A stretch of DNA of 10,528 nt from Sphingomonadaceae bacterium. GTDB taxonomy: Bacteria > Pseudomonadota > Alphaproteobacteria > Sphingomonadales > Sphingomonadaceae. The position numbers were made by a program, and so were the translations under genes. The notes beneath the pieces are model-generated. The model ran no database searches. It was not told the DNA's origin and saw nothing but the letters and a program-made list of their open reading frames with translations. Shown here in pieces: positions 1 through 5,764 of this stretch. The DNA lies in the NCBI GenBank assembly GCA_014380205.1, contig JACMKH010000389.1, forward strand, positions 1 through 10,528. Reading direction: 5' to 3'. Position 1 is the stretch's first letter. Every line of letters starts with the position of its first letter.

Positions 1-108
1 GCCACCAGGGCCGCGGCGACCGCCAATGCGACCGAGCCGCGCCCCGCCTTCAGCCGCCCTTAAGCCTGGCGACAGCTTGGCCGCGCCAGAAATGCCCCGC
101 ATCAGTTC

Positions 109-116
109 AAAGGAGG
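109..116 (+). promoter_or_regulatory. Shine-Dalgarno that fixes the cpoB-like start
   Basis: AAAGGAGG ends 8 bases before the ATG at 125. It matches the anti-SD core closely and supports 125 over the in-frame ATG at 26. Confidence 0.7.
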
Positions 117-124
117 CTTCGCCC

Positions 125-1042
125 ATGCGCCCGTTCGTGATCGCCGCCCTGCTGCTCGGCGTCGCCGCGCCCGCGCTGGGCCAGGACGCGGCCGAGCTCG
201 ACGACCGGCTTGATCTCGTCGAGCGCCAGCTGCGCGCGGTGCAGCGCGAGGTCTTCCCCGGCGGCAATCCGCAATTCTTCGAGCCCGAGATCCAGCCCGC
301 CGCGCCGGGGCAGCCCCCGCCGGGCGGCTCGACCGGCCCGATCGTCGACCTCACCGAGCGCATCTCGGCGCTCGAGGCGCGGCTCGCCGATATCACCAAC
401 ACCATCGAGCAGAACGAATATCGCATCGGCCAGATCGAGGCGCGGCTCGCCGCGATGGAGGCCGCCGCCGCGCCGCCCGCGCCGATGCTCGGCGTCGAGG
501 ACAACCGCATCGATCCGCCGATCACGGGCGAGGAACTCGGCGACGAGCCGCCGGCCGATCCGCCGCGCATGGATGAGGAGTCCGCCGATCCCGTCCCCCT
601 TCCCGACGGCGCGCCGATCGGCCCTGCTGGCGCCGATCCCGATCTGCCGAGCGACGCCGGCGAGGCCTCTTACGTCCGCGGCTATCGCCTCTGGCGCGAC
701 CGCGACTATCCCGCCGCGCAGGAGCAGCTCCGCGCGACGATCGAGGAGTTTCCGGGCCACCGCTTCGAAAGCTATGCGCGCAACCTGCTCGGCCGCGCCT
801 ACCTCGACGAGGGCAAGCCCGCCAACGCGGTCGAGATTTTCGTCGACAACTATCGCGACCTGCCCAACGGCGAGCGCGCGGCCGACAGCCTGTTCTACCT
901 CGGCGTCGCGCTCACCCAGCTCAACTACGCCGACCGCGCCTGCCTCGCCTTCCAGGAGCTGCGCGAGGTGTTCGGCGACGGGCTGAGGAGCGACATATCC
1001 GAGCAGCTCCCCGCCGCGCGCCGCGCCGCGAGCTGCGAATAG
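125..1042 (+). CDS. cpoB: CpoB/YbgF-like Tol-Pal system periplasmic protein (coiled coil + TPR)
   Basis: Predicted 305-residue periplasmic protein. CpoB/YbgF proteins work with the Tol-Pal complex and help coordinate outer-membrane constriction with septal wall synthesis. Residues 1-19 form a signal peptide (MRPF, a Leu/Ala-rich core, cleavage probably after ALG19). Residues 21-45 and about 75-112 have heptad-like Leu/Ile/Arg/Glu patterns that suggest coiled coils. Residues 113-180 are a Pro/Asp/Glu-rich linker. Residues 182-303 are TPR-like, with SYVRGYRLW, ARNLLGRAYLDEG and SLFYLGVAL helices, as in the CpoB C-terminal domain. The ATG at 125 is chosen because AAAGGAGG lies at 109-116 and the signal peptide starts here; an in-frame ATG at 26 would add 33 residues without a signal-like start. 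tolB/pal are not seen upstream, but only 124 bases are available. The next gene is convergent, so this gene ends its transcription unit. Family assignment is fairly firm; the cell-division role is inferred from the family. Confidence 0.85.
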   Translation: MRPFVIAALLLGVAAPALGQDAAELDDRLDLVERQLRAVQREVFPGGNPQFFEPEIQPAAPGQPPPGGSTGPIVDLTERISALEARLADITNTIEQNEYRIGQIEARLAAMEAAAAPPAPMLGVEDNRIDPPITGEELGDEPPADPPRMDEESADPVPLPDGAPIGPAGADPDLPSDAGEASYVRGYRLWRDRDYPAAQEQLRATIEEFPGHRFESYARNLLGRAYLDEGKPANAVEIFVDNYRDLPNGERAADSLFYLGVALTQLNYADRACLAFQELREVFGDGLRSDISEQLPAARRAASCE

Positions 1043-1079
1043 GCGAGCGCTCGTCGACCGCTCCGAGCCCGAACGCAAA

Positions 1080-1111
1080 GACGCCCCTGGGCAAGGGAAC
1101 CCGGGGGCGTC
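1080..1111. terminator. Hairpin between convergent genes, probable bidirectional terminator
   Basis: GACGCCCCTGGG (1080-1091) pairs with CCCGGGGGCGTC (1100-1111), a 12-bp stem with one mismatch and an 8-base loop. It lies between two convergent genes, 38 bases after the stop at 1042 and 47 bases after the stop of the minus-strand UrcA-family gene. Read on the minus strand the stem is followed by TTTGCG, a short U-tract; on the plus strand there is no T-run. It is therefore best viewed as the terminator of the minus-strand gene that may also slow plus-strand transcripts. Confidence 0.6.
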
Positions 1112-1157
1112 CATGGCTCCGGCCGGGGAGTGTCGCCAGCCGGCGGGGTGAATGGGA

Positions 1158-1499
1158 TCAGCGCGAGGCGGCGGCGACCGCGATCGGCTGGGCACTCGCG
1201 AGCAGCGTCACCGTGGCGAGCTGCGCCTCGGCGCCCGCGATCGCCTCGCCGTAGCAGGAGCGGAAATTATTGGCCTGGACGAGGTCGCGCATCTCGACGC
1301 GGCCGCAGACCTGGCCCGCCGCGCGGTTGATCCGCGCGCGGATCGTCGACATGCCGTAGGCCGAGTCGAGATCGAGGTCGGCGGTGGGGACGGTGACCGA
1401 GAAGGTCTGCGCCTGCGCGGGGCTGGTCGCGGCGACGGTGCCGGTAGCGGTGACGACGAGCGCTGCGCCGAGTGCGAGAAATTTCGAGGCGATGGACAT
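1158..1499 (-). CDS. UrcA family exported protein
   Basis: Predicted 113-residue protein of the UrcA family, small exported proteins common in sphingomonads and caulobacters whose biochemical function is not established. Residues 1-30 form a signal peptide (MSIASK, hydrophobic core at about 7-24, AQA at 28-30 before the cleavage site). The mature part has the family pattern: ADLDL at 40-44, a Gly at 49, RARINRAAGQVCG at 54-66, and a second Cys at 82 followed by an Ala-rich helix. Cys65 and Cys82 could form a disulfide. The start is chosen from AGGAGA (plus positions 1506-1511) just upstream and the signal peptide; the longer in-frame extension to 1766 has no credible protein character. It is divergent from the large RTX gene and convergent with the cpoB-like gene, so it is transcribed alone. 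Length and motifs fit a complete family member. Confidence 0.82.
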   Translation of the reverse strand: MSIASKFLALGAALVVTATGTVAATSPAQAQTFSVTVPTADLDLDSAYGMSTIRARINRAAGQVCGRVEMRDLVQANNFRSCYGEAIAGAEAQLATVTLLASAQPIAVAAASR

Positions 1500-1819
1500 G
1501 GGGTATCTCCTGAACCTTGGCCGCCAGCGGGGCTGACAGTTGCGGGCCTTTGGCGGCCTGTGTTTGATGACGGTCCCGGACCGGAGCTTGGCTGCTTCGC
1601 GCCCGCCGTCGAGTTTTCGATTATGCGAGTCGGCGCGCCCCGTCGCGCGTCGTTCGACGAATGCGCGCGTAATTCCGCGCCAAACGCGCGGGGCTCGACG
1701 AATGGCGAATCGGGATCGACCAAACGACGAACGTCGTGCGCGTTGACTGCCGTGCCGGAGAGGCATAGCGTTTCACCGACCAGGGTCGCGCGCTTTATGG
1801 CTTGGGAGGGCTTGGCGTG
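1500..1819. other. Gene-free divergent intergenic region
   Basis: This 320-base stretch separates the divergent UrcA-family and FG-GAP/RTX genes. I see no credible gene in it: the open frames on both strands have no protein character. It contains AGGAG for the minus-strand gene next to 1500 and GGGAGGG (1804-1810) for the plus-strand gene. It also holds a direct repeat TCGACGAATG (1654-1663 and 1695-1704), a small dyad ACGAC-GAAC-GTCGT (1724-1737) and a TTGACT box at 1743. On the minus strand CATAAT (plus 1620-1625) resembles a -10 box but has no good -35 partner. Both promoters of the divergent pair should lie here. Confidence 0.6.
1743..1771 (+). promoter_or_regulatory. Candidate sigma70-type promoter for the FG-GAP/RTX gene
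   Basis: TTGACT (1743-1748) matches the -35 consensus at five of six bases. After a 17-base spacer, TAGCGT (1766-1771) matches the -10 consensus at three of six. It would place transcription start about 40 bases before the ATG at 1820. The weak -10 keeps confidence low. The dyad at 1724-1737 lies just upstream and could be a binding site for a regulator. Confidence 0.3.
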
Positions 1820-4417
1820 ATGGCTGACCGCACCGCCTTCATACTCACCGGCGACGGCGATTTCGCGTTCAGGTTCGGGCATCTTCAGCGACAAGAGGGC
1901 GCGGGGCGTGTTTTGGCGGACGAGTTCCGCCTCGCGGCGGATGCGTCGGGCGACGCGGCGAAGGCATCGCTTTCCCCGATCGCGTCGGACTTTCCCGCCG
2001 CCATTTCGCTTGCCGCGCTCGATGGGACCAACGGCTTCCGCATCGACGGCATCGACCCTAACGACCGCAGTGGCCGCTCGGTCGCCTCGGCGGGGGATGT
2101 CAACGGCGACGGCTTCGACGACATCATCATCGGCGCATTTGGCGCCGACTCGGGCGCGGGCGAGAGCTACATCGTGTTCGGCAAGGCGGGCGGGTTCGCC
2201 GCGAGCCTCGACCCGGCGAGCCTCGACGGGTCGAACGGCTTCCGCCTCGATGGAATCGACGCGGGCGATTACAGCGGCTTTTCGGTCGCCTCGGCGGGCG
2301 ATGTCAACGGCGACGGCTTCGATGACGTTATCATCGGCGCCTATCTCGCCGATCCGGTCGGCCTTTCGGAGGGCGAGAGCTATGTCGTGTTCGGCCGGGC
2401 GGGGGGCTTCGGCGCGACCCTCGATCTTGCTTCGCTCGACGGGTCGAACGGCTTTCGCCTCGACGGGATCGACGTGATCGACGACAGCGGGCGATCGGTG
2501 TCCTCGGCGGGCGACGTCAATGGCGACGGCTTCGACGACATCCTGATAGGCGCGCGTGGCGGCGATCCGGGCGGCGATTCCTATGCCGGTGAAACCTATG
2601 TGGTGTTCGGATCGGGGGCGGCGTTCGCCGCCGCGATCGATCTCGCCAGCCTCGACGGGACCAATGGCTTCCGTATCGACGGGATCGATTCGGGCGATCA
2701 AAGCGGCCGCTCGGTCGCCTCGGCGGGGGACGTCAACGGCGACGGGTTCGACGATCTTATCATCGGCGCTTATCGCGCGTATCCCAATGGCGACGCCTTT
2801 GCCGGTGAGAGCTATGTGGTGTTCGGATCGGGTGCGGGGTTCGCCGCGAGCATCGATCTCGCCGGCCTCGACGGCGCCAACGGCTTCCGCCTCGACGGAA
2901 TCGATCCGCTCGACCGCAGCGGCCGCTCGGTCGCTTCGGCGGGAGACGTCAACGGCGACGGGTTCGATGATGTGATCGTCGGCGCGCTTTTCGCCGATCC
3001 CAATGGCGACAGCTATGCCGGCGAGAGCTACGTAGTGTTCGGTTCAGGCGCCGGCTTCGCCGCCGCGATCGATCTCGCGGGCCTCCACGGAACCAACGGC
3101 TTCCGCATCGACGGGATCGACGCGAATGACCAGAGCGGCATCTCGGTCGCCTCGGCGGGCGACGTCAATGGCGACGGTTTCGACGACGTGGTGATCGGCG
3201 CTTCCGCCGCCGACTCGGTCGCCGGCGAAAGCTATGTCGTGTTTGGCAAGGCGGATGGCTTCGCCGCCAGCCTCGATCTAGCGACCCTCAACGGGACGAA
3301 CGGCTTTCGGATCGACGGGATCGATGCGAATGACGTGAGCGGCGATTCGGTGTCCTCGGCGGGCGATGTCAACGGAGACGGCTTCGACGATCTGGTGGTC
3401 GGGGCCAGCTCGGCCGACCCCAATGGCGATAGCTATGCCGGAGAGAGCTATGTGATCTTCGGCCGCGCGCCCGAAGGCGATGTCCGCCGCATCGGAACGC
3501 AAATCGCGCAGATGATCTCGGGCGGCGCGGGCGACGACACGCTCGAGGGGCTCGGCGGCAACGACACGCTGCGCGGGCTGGACGGCGATGACGAGATCGA
3601 AGGCGGCAGCGGCGCGGACCGGATCGAAGGCGGCTTCGGTGGCGACGCGATTGAGGGCGGATCGGGTGACGACCTGGCGCTCGGCGGCACTGGCAGCGAC
3701 GAGGTTTCGCTCGGATCAGGCAACGATTCGGCCGAAGGCTCGACGGGCGAGGACACGCTGACGGGTGAGGACGGCAATGACACGCTCGCTGGAGGCGCGG
3801 AGGCCGATGTGCTGATCGGCGGCGCGGGGATCGATGTCGCGAGCTATGCCAAATCGACCGCGCCCGTGGCGGTCGACCTCGCGGCCGGGGCGGGGACGGT
3901 GGGCGATGCGGCGGGCGATGTGCTGAGCGGGATCGAGCAGCTGATCGGCTCGAAGAAGGCGGACGTGCTCGCGGGCGACGCGCTCGCCAATGTCATCACG
4001 GGAGGGAAGGGCAGCGACTCGATCAGCGGGCGCGACGGCGCCGACACGCTCACCGGAAGCGGGGGCGCCGATACGCTCGCCGGCGGAGCGGGGGCCGATG
4101 TGCTCAACGGGCTGGGCGGCGCGGACCGCTATGTGCTCGCGAGCACGCTCGCCGCCGACGCGGACAGCCTGGGCTTCGCGGCGGGCGACCAGATCGCGTT
4201 GGAGGATTCGGTTTTCGGACTGCCGCCGGGCGCCCTCGCCCCGAGCGCCTTCCGCGCCGGAACCTCGGCGCAGGACGCCAACGACCGCATCATCTACAAG
4301 GCCTCGATCGGCAAGCTCTGGTTCGATGCCGACGGCTCGGGCGCGGGCGCGCATGTGTTGATCGCCACGCTCGCGCCGGGGACCGCGCTCGCGGCGAGCG
4401 ATTTCATCGTGATCTGA
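1820..4417 (+). CDS. Secreted FG-GAP (integrin-type) beta-propeller protein with RTX calcium-binding repeats
   Basis: Predicted 865-residue secreted protein. Residues 1-67 are a unique N-terminus without a signal peptide. Residues 68-550 are seven FG-GAP-type repeats, each 68-72 residues, starting at residues 68, 136, 207, 279, 351, 423 and 491. Each carries NGFR(I/L)DGID, then SAGDVNGDGFDD (a calcium-binding loop), then a GES/GET-Y-(I/V)VFG strand. Seven blades would close one propeller like integrin alpha heads. Residues 567-674 are twelve RTX nonapeptides (GGxGxDxLx type); 675-709 is the usual spacer (VDLAAG, GIEQLIGS); 710-772 has seven more. Residues 773-865 are a tail ending DFIVI, typical of type I secretion substrates. 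The ATG at 1820 has GGGAGGG at 1804-1810; a TTG at 1802 is less likely. The tail converges on the next gene with 4 bases between stops. No type I exporter is nearby. Likely surface or matrix adhesion, by inference; no enzyme domain is seen. Residues 13-40 use more AT-ending codons than the rest. Confidence 0.85.
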   Translation: MADRTAFILTGDGDFAFRFGHLQRQEGAGRVLADEFRLAADASGDAAKASLSPIASDFPAAISLAALDGTNGFRIDGIDPNDRSGRSVASAGDVNGDGFDDIIIGAFGADSGAGESYIVFGKAGGFAASLDPASLDGSNGFRLDGIDAGDYSGFSVASAGDVNGDGFDDVIIGAYLADPVGLSEGESYVVFGRAGGFGATLDLASLDGSNGFRLDGIDVIDDSGRSVSSAGDVNGDGFDDILIGARGGDPGGDSYAGETYVVFGSGAAFAAAIDLASLDGTNGFRIDGIDSGDQSGRSVASAGDVNGDGFDDLIIGAYRAYPNGDAFAGESYVVFGSGAGFAASIDLAGLDGANGFRLDGIDPLDRSGRSVASAGDVNGDGFDDVIVGALFADPNGDSYAGESYVVFGSGAGFAAAIDLAGLHGTNGFRIDGIDANDQSGISVASAGDVNGDGFDDVVIGASAADSVAGESYVVFGKADGFAASLDLATLNGTNGFRIDGIDANDVSGDSVSSAGDVNGDGFDDLVVGASSADPNGDSYAGESYVIFGRAPEGDVRRIGTQIAQMISGGAGDDTLEGLGGNDTLRGLDGDDEIEGGSGADRIEGGFGGDAIEGGSGDDLALGGTGSDEVSLGSGNDSAEGSTGEDTLTGEDGNDTLAGGAEADVLIGGAGIDVASYAKSTAPVAVDLAAGAGTVGDAAGDVLSGIEQLIGSKKADVLAGDALANVITGGKGSDSISGRDGADTLTGSGGADTLAGGAGADVLNGLGGADRYVLASTLAADADSLGFAAGDQIALEDSVFGLPPGALAPSAFRAGTSAQDANDRIIYKASIGKLWFDADGSGAGAHVLIATLAPGTALAASDFIVI
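2021..3469 (+). repeat. Seven tandem in-frame FG-GAP coding repeats
   Basis: Repeat starts are at 2021, 2225, 2438, 2654, 2870, 3086 and 3290, giving periods of 204, 213, 216, 216, 216 and 204 bases. Protein identity between units is very high, while codons often differ (for example GATGTCAACGGC against GACGTCAATGGC), so selection on protein sequence as well as duplication is likely. The units starting at 2438 and 2654 share an identical 20-base stretch in their last strand (from 2597 and 2813). Length variation sits only in the loop between GA and GES. Confidence 0.9.
3518..3841 (+). repeat. RTX block 1: twelve calcium-binding nonapeptide repeats
   Basis: Encodes residues 567-674 of the secreted protein as twelve consecutive 9-residue units, for example SGGAGDDTL, EGLGGNDTL and EGGSGADRI. 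Alternate units form half-sites of the calcium-binding parallel beta-roll. A few units are degenerate (SLGSGNDSA, AGGAEADVL). Confidence 0.88.
3947..4135 (+). repeat. RTX block 2: seven calcium-binding nonapeptide repeats
   Basis: Encodes residues 710-772 as seven units ending GLGGADRYV. It follows the spacer with AAGDVLSGIEQLIGS that commonly links RTX blocks in serralysin-like and other alphaproteobacterial RTX proteins, and leads into the C-terminal secretion tail. Confidence 0.85.
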
Positions 4418-4421
4418 GCGC

Positions 4422-5204
4422 TCAATCGATCCGGCTGACCTCGACGGTCTGCCGGTTGAGCGTCGCCGCGCCGAAGATCGTCATGAAGGCGATGTCGGTC
4501 GCGTCGCGGCCGACGACGATCCGCGCGAGCCCGTCGATCGGCGCGAGCGCGCTCGGATCGACAAGATGCCAGGCGTCGTCGAGCCAGACCTCGACCACCG
4601 CGTGGAAATCCTGCGGGTCGAGCTGCCACGCATAGGCCGAGACCATCCGCGCGGGAATCCCCGCCGCGCGCGCGAAGGCGATCATCAGATGCGCATAGTC
4701 GCGGCAGATGCCTTCGCGCGTGGTAAAGGTGTCGACCGCGGTGGTGTTGGCATCGCTGCATCCCGAGACATAGTCGAGCTTGCCGCCCATCCATTCGAGC
4801 ATCGCGGCGATCTTGTCGCCCCCCTGATGTTGGCCGAAGTGCTTGTGGACGAAGCTCTCGAACCGGTCCGACTGGCAATAGCGGCTCGGCCAGAGATAGG
4901 TCACGACGAGCTGGGGGAGCTTGTGATAGGGCATCGCGGGGAGCCCCGCGATCACGGGAACTGCCCGCTCGACCGTGACCGTCGCGCGATAGTCGGCGCG
5001 GAACGGCCCCGATCCCTGGGTCCAGGTCCGCCGCCCGAGCCCCTCCTCGGCGGGGAAGGGATGGAGCTCGGCGCCGGTCGAGACGGTCATCCGCCCCTCG
5101 ACGACATTCTGGTCGCCGAGCCCGGGCGCCGCCTCGATCTGGAGGAGGACATCGGCGTCGCCCGCGATGGTGTAGTCGAGCATCGCGTGGACGGAGAGGC
5201 GCAT
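4422..5204 (-). CDS. Transglutaminase-like family protein
   Basis: Predicted 260-residue protein of the transglutaminase-like cysteine hydrolase superfamily. The N-terminal half (about 1-90) is a beta-rich domain starting MRLSVHAMLDY, as in bacterial transglutaminase-like proteins. LPSRYC-like WPSRYCQSD lies at 105-113. The catalytic triad is visible: Cys167 in GICRDYAH, His201 in DFHAVVEV and Asp216 in HLVDPS. The C-terminus carries VGRDATDIAF (231-240), common in this subfamily. Such proteins may act as peptidases, amidases or acyl transferases; the substrate cannot be read from sequence. No signal peptide is seen, so a cytoplasmic location is likely. The ATG at 5204 fits the family N-terminus; the open frame continues upstream to 5381 but overlaps the divergent DUF427 gene and has no family similarity. 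The Shine-Dalgarno (GGGA) is weak. It is convergent with the RTX gene (4 bases between stops) and divergent from the DUF427 gene. Confidence 0.85.
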   Translation of the reverse strand: MRLSVHAMLDYTIAGDADVLLQIEAAPGLGDQNVVEGRMTVSTGAELHPFPAEEGLGRRTWTQGSGPFRADYRATVTVERAVPVIAGLPAMPYHKLPQLVVTYLWPSRYCQSDRFESFVHKHFGQHQGGDKIAAMLEWMGGKLDYVSGCSDANTTAVDTFTTREGICRDYAHLMIAFARAAGIPARMVSAYAWQLDPQDFHAVVEVWLDDAWHLVDPSALAPIDGLARIVVGRDATDIAFMTIFGAATLNRQTVEVSRID

Positions 5205-5298
5205 CGCGGGAATCCCGAAATCTGCGAAGGGAACGCGTCGGCGGGGCCGGCGTTGCTCCGATATAGGCGTTGACCCTCGGCGATTGAAGGAGCGCGCG
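5205..5298. promoter_or_regulatory. Divergent promoter region between transglutaminase-like and DUF427 genes
   Basis: Only 94 bases separate the two start codons, so both promoters must lie here or overlap coding sequence. GATATAGG (TATAGG at 5262-5267) is a possible -10 box for the plus-strand gene, but no clear -35 is found at the right distance. GAAGGAG (5286-5292) is the Shine-Dalgarno of the plus-strand gene. Confidence 0.35.
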
Positions 5299-5658
5299 AT
5301 GCCCCGACGCGACGACGGCCACCCGATCAGCGTGACGCCCTTCGCGGGCCGCGTCCGCGTCCACCGCGACGGCGTCCACATCGCCGATTCGGGGCATGCG
5401 CTCGCGCTCGAGGAAGCCGATTATCCCACGGTCTTCTACCTGCCGCGCGGCGATGTCGCGATGGACCGGCTGACGCCGAGCGACCATCGCACACATTGCC
5501 CGCACAAGGGCGAGGCGCGCTACTTCAGCCTCGACGGCGAAGGCGGCGACAACGCCGTGTGGAGCTACGAGACGCCCTATCCCGCCGTCGCGGCGATCAA
5601 GGGCCATCTCGCCTTCTATCCCGACAAGGTCGAACTCGAGGTCCTCCCGCCGGGCTAA
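5299..5658 (+). CDS. DUF427 domain-containing protein
   Basis: Predicted 119-residue soluble protein covering the whole DUF427 domain. Family hallmarks are visible: GVHIADSGHALALEE with the conserved Ala-Leu-Glu-Glu pattern, YPTVFYLPR, MDRLTPSDHRTHCPHKGEA (Asp-His-x-Thr-x-Cys-Pro-x-Lys-Gly), NAVWSYETPYP and the ending AFYPDKVELE. DUF427 proteins are small beta-rich proteins with no established biochemical role. The ATG at 5299 has GAAGGAG 6 bases upstream; an in-frame TTG at 5284 overlaps that Shine-Dalgarno and is unlikely. The gene is divergent from the transglutaminase-like gene and precedes the SGNH/MBOAT unit in the same direction, with 106 bases between. No terminator is obvious in that gap, so read-through into the O-acylation genes is possible. 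Confidence 0.88.
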   Translation: MPRRDDGHPISVTPFAGRVRVHRDGVHIADSGHALALEEADYPTVFYLPRGDVAMDRLTPSDHRTHCPHKGEARYFSLDGEGGDNAVWSYETPYPAVAAIKGHLAFYPDKVELEVLPPG

Positions 5659-5681
5659 GCCACGCATACTCGCCCCAACTC

Positions 5682-5710
5682 TTGCCAAATCCGCGGCCAT
5701 TGGACACAAC
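5682..5710 (+). promoter_or_regulatory. Weak candidate promoter upstream of the SGNH/MBOAT unit
   Basis: TTGCCA (5682-5687, five of six bases of the -35 consensus) is followed after 17 bases by CACAAC (5705-5710, three of six of the -10 consensus). It lies in the 106-base gap after the DUF427 stop and could drive the downstream operon. Evidence is positional and by consensus only. Confidence 0.25.
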
Positions 5711-5764
5711 ACGCGCGGAGCGCGGGCGGCCGCGATTGATCGGTTGGGAGCGACGTCGCGCTCG

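Noticed and set aside
1..63. Two possible gene ends at the left edge: a plus-strand tail (stop TAA at 61-63) and a minus-strand signal-peptide-like stretch (KAGRGSVALAVAAALVA)
   Set aside because: The plus tail is only 20 codons with no recognisable feature. The minus stretch has no ATG or GTG start, only CTG at 53 with a badly spaced Shine-Dalgarno. Sequence to the left is needed to decide.
107..1195. Long minus-strand open frame opposite the cpoB-like gene
   Set aside because: The plus-strand frame has a signal peptide, Shine-Dalgarno and TPR motifs. The antisense frame is Arg/Ala/Gly-rich with no family motif, as expected from GC-rich codon bias.
1208..2701. 497-codon minus-strand open frame across the UrcA-family gene and the first propeller blades
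   Set aside because: Its repeated VDIARRGDR-like segments are the mirror of the GDVNGDGFDD repeats. It crosses an intergenic region and out-of-frame UrcA-family codons, so it is a shadow.
2021..3469. Regularly spaced repeats considered as CRISPR or non-coding satellite
   Set aside because: Periods of 204-216 bases in one reading frame encode FG-GAP blades; there are no short conserved repeats with unique spacers.
4416..4423. GAGCGCTC palindrome between the convergent stops of the RTX and transglutaminase-like genes, considered as a terminator
   Set aside because: A 4-bp half-arm with no loop and no T-run is too weak; the two genes leave only 4 bases between stops.
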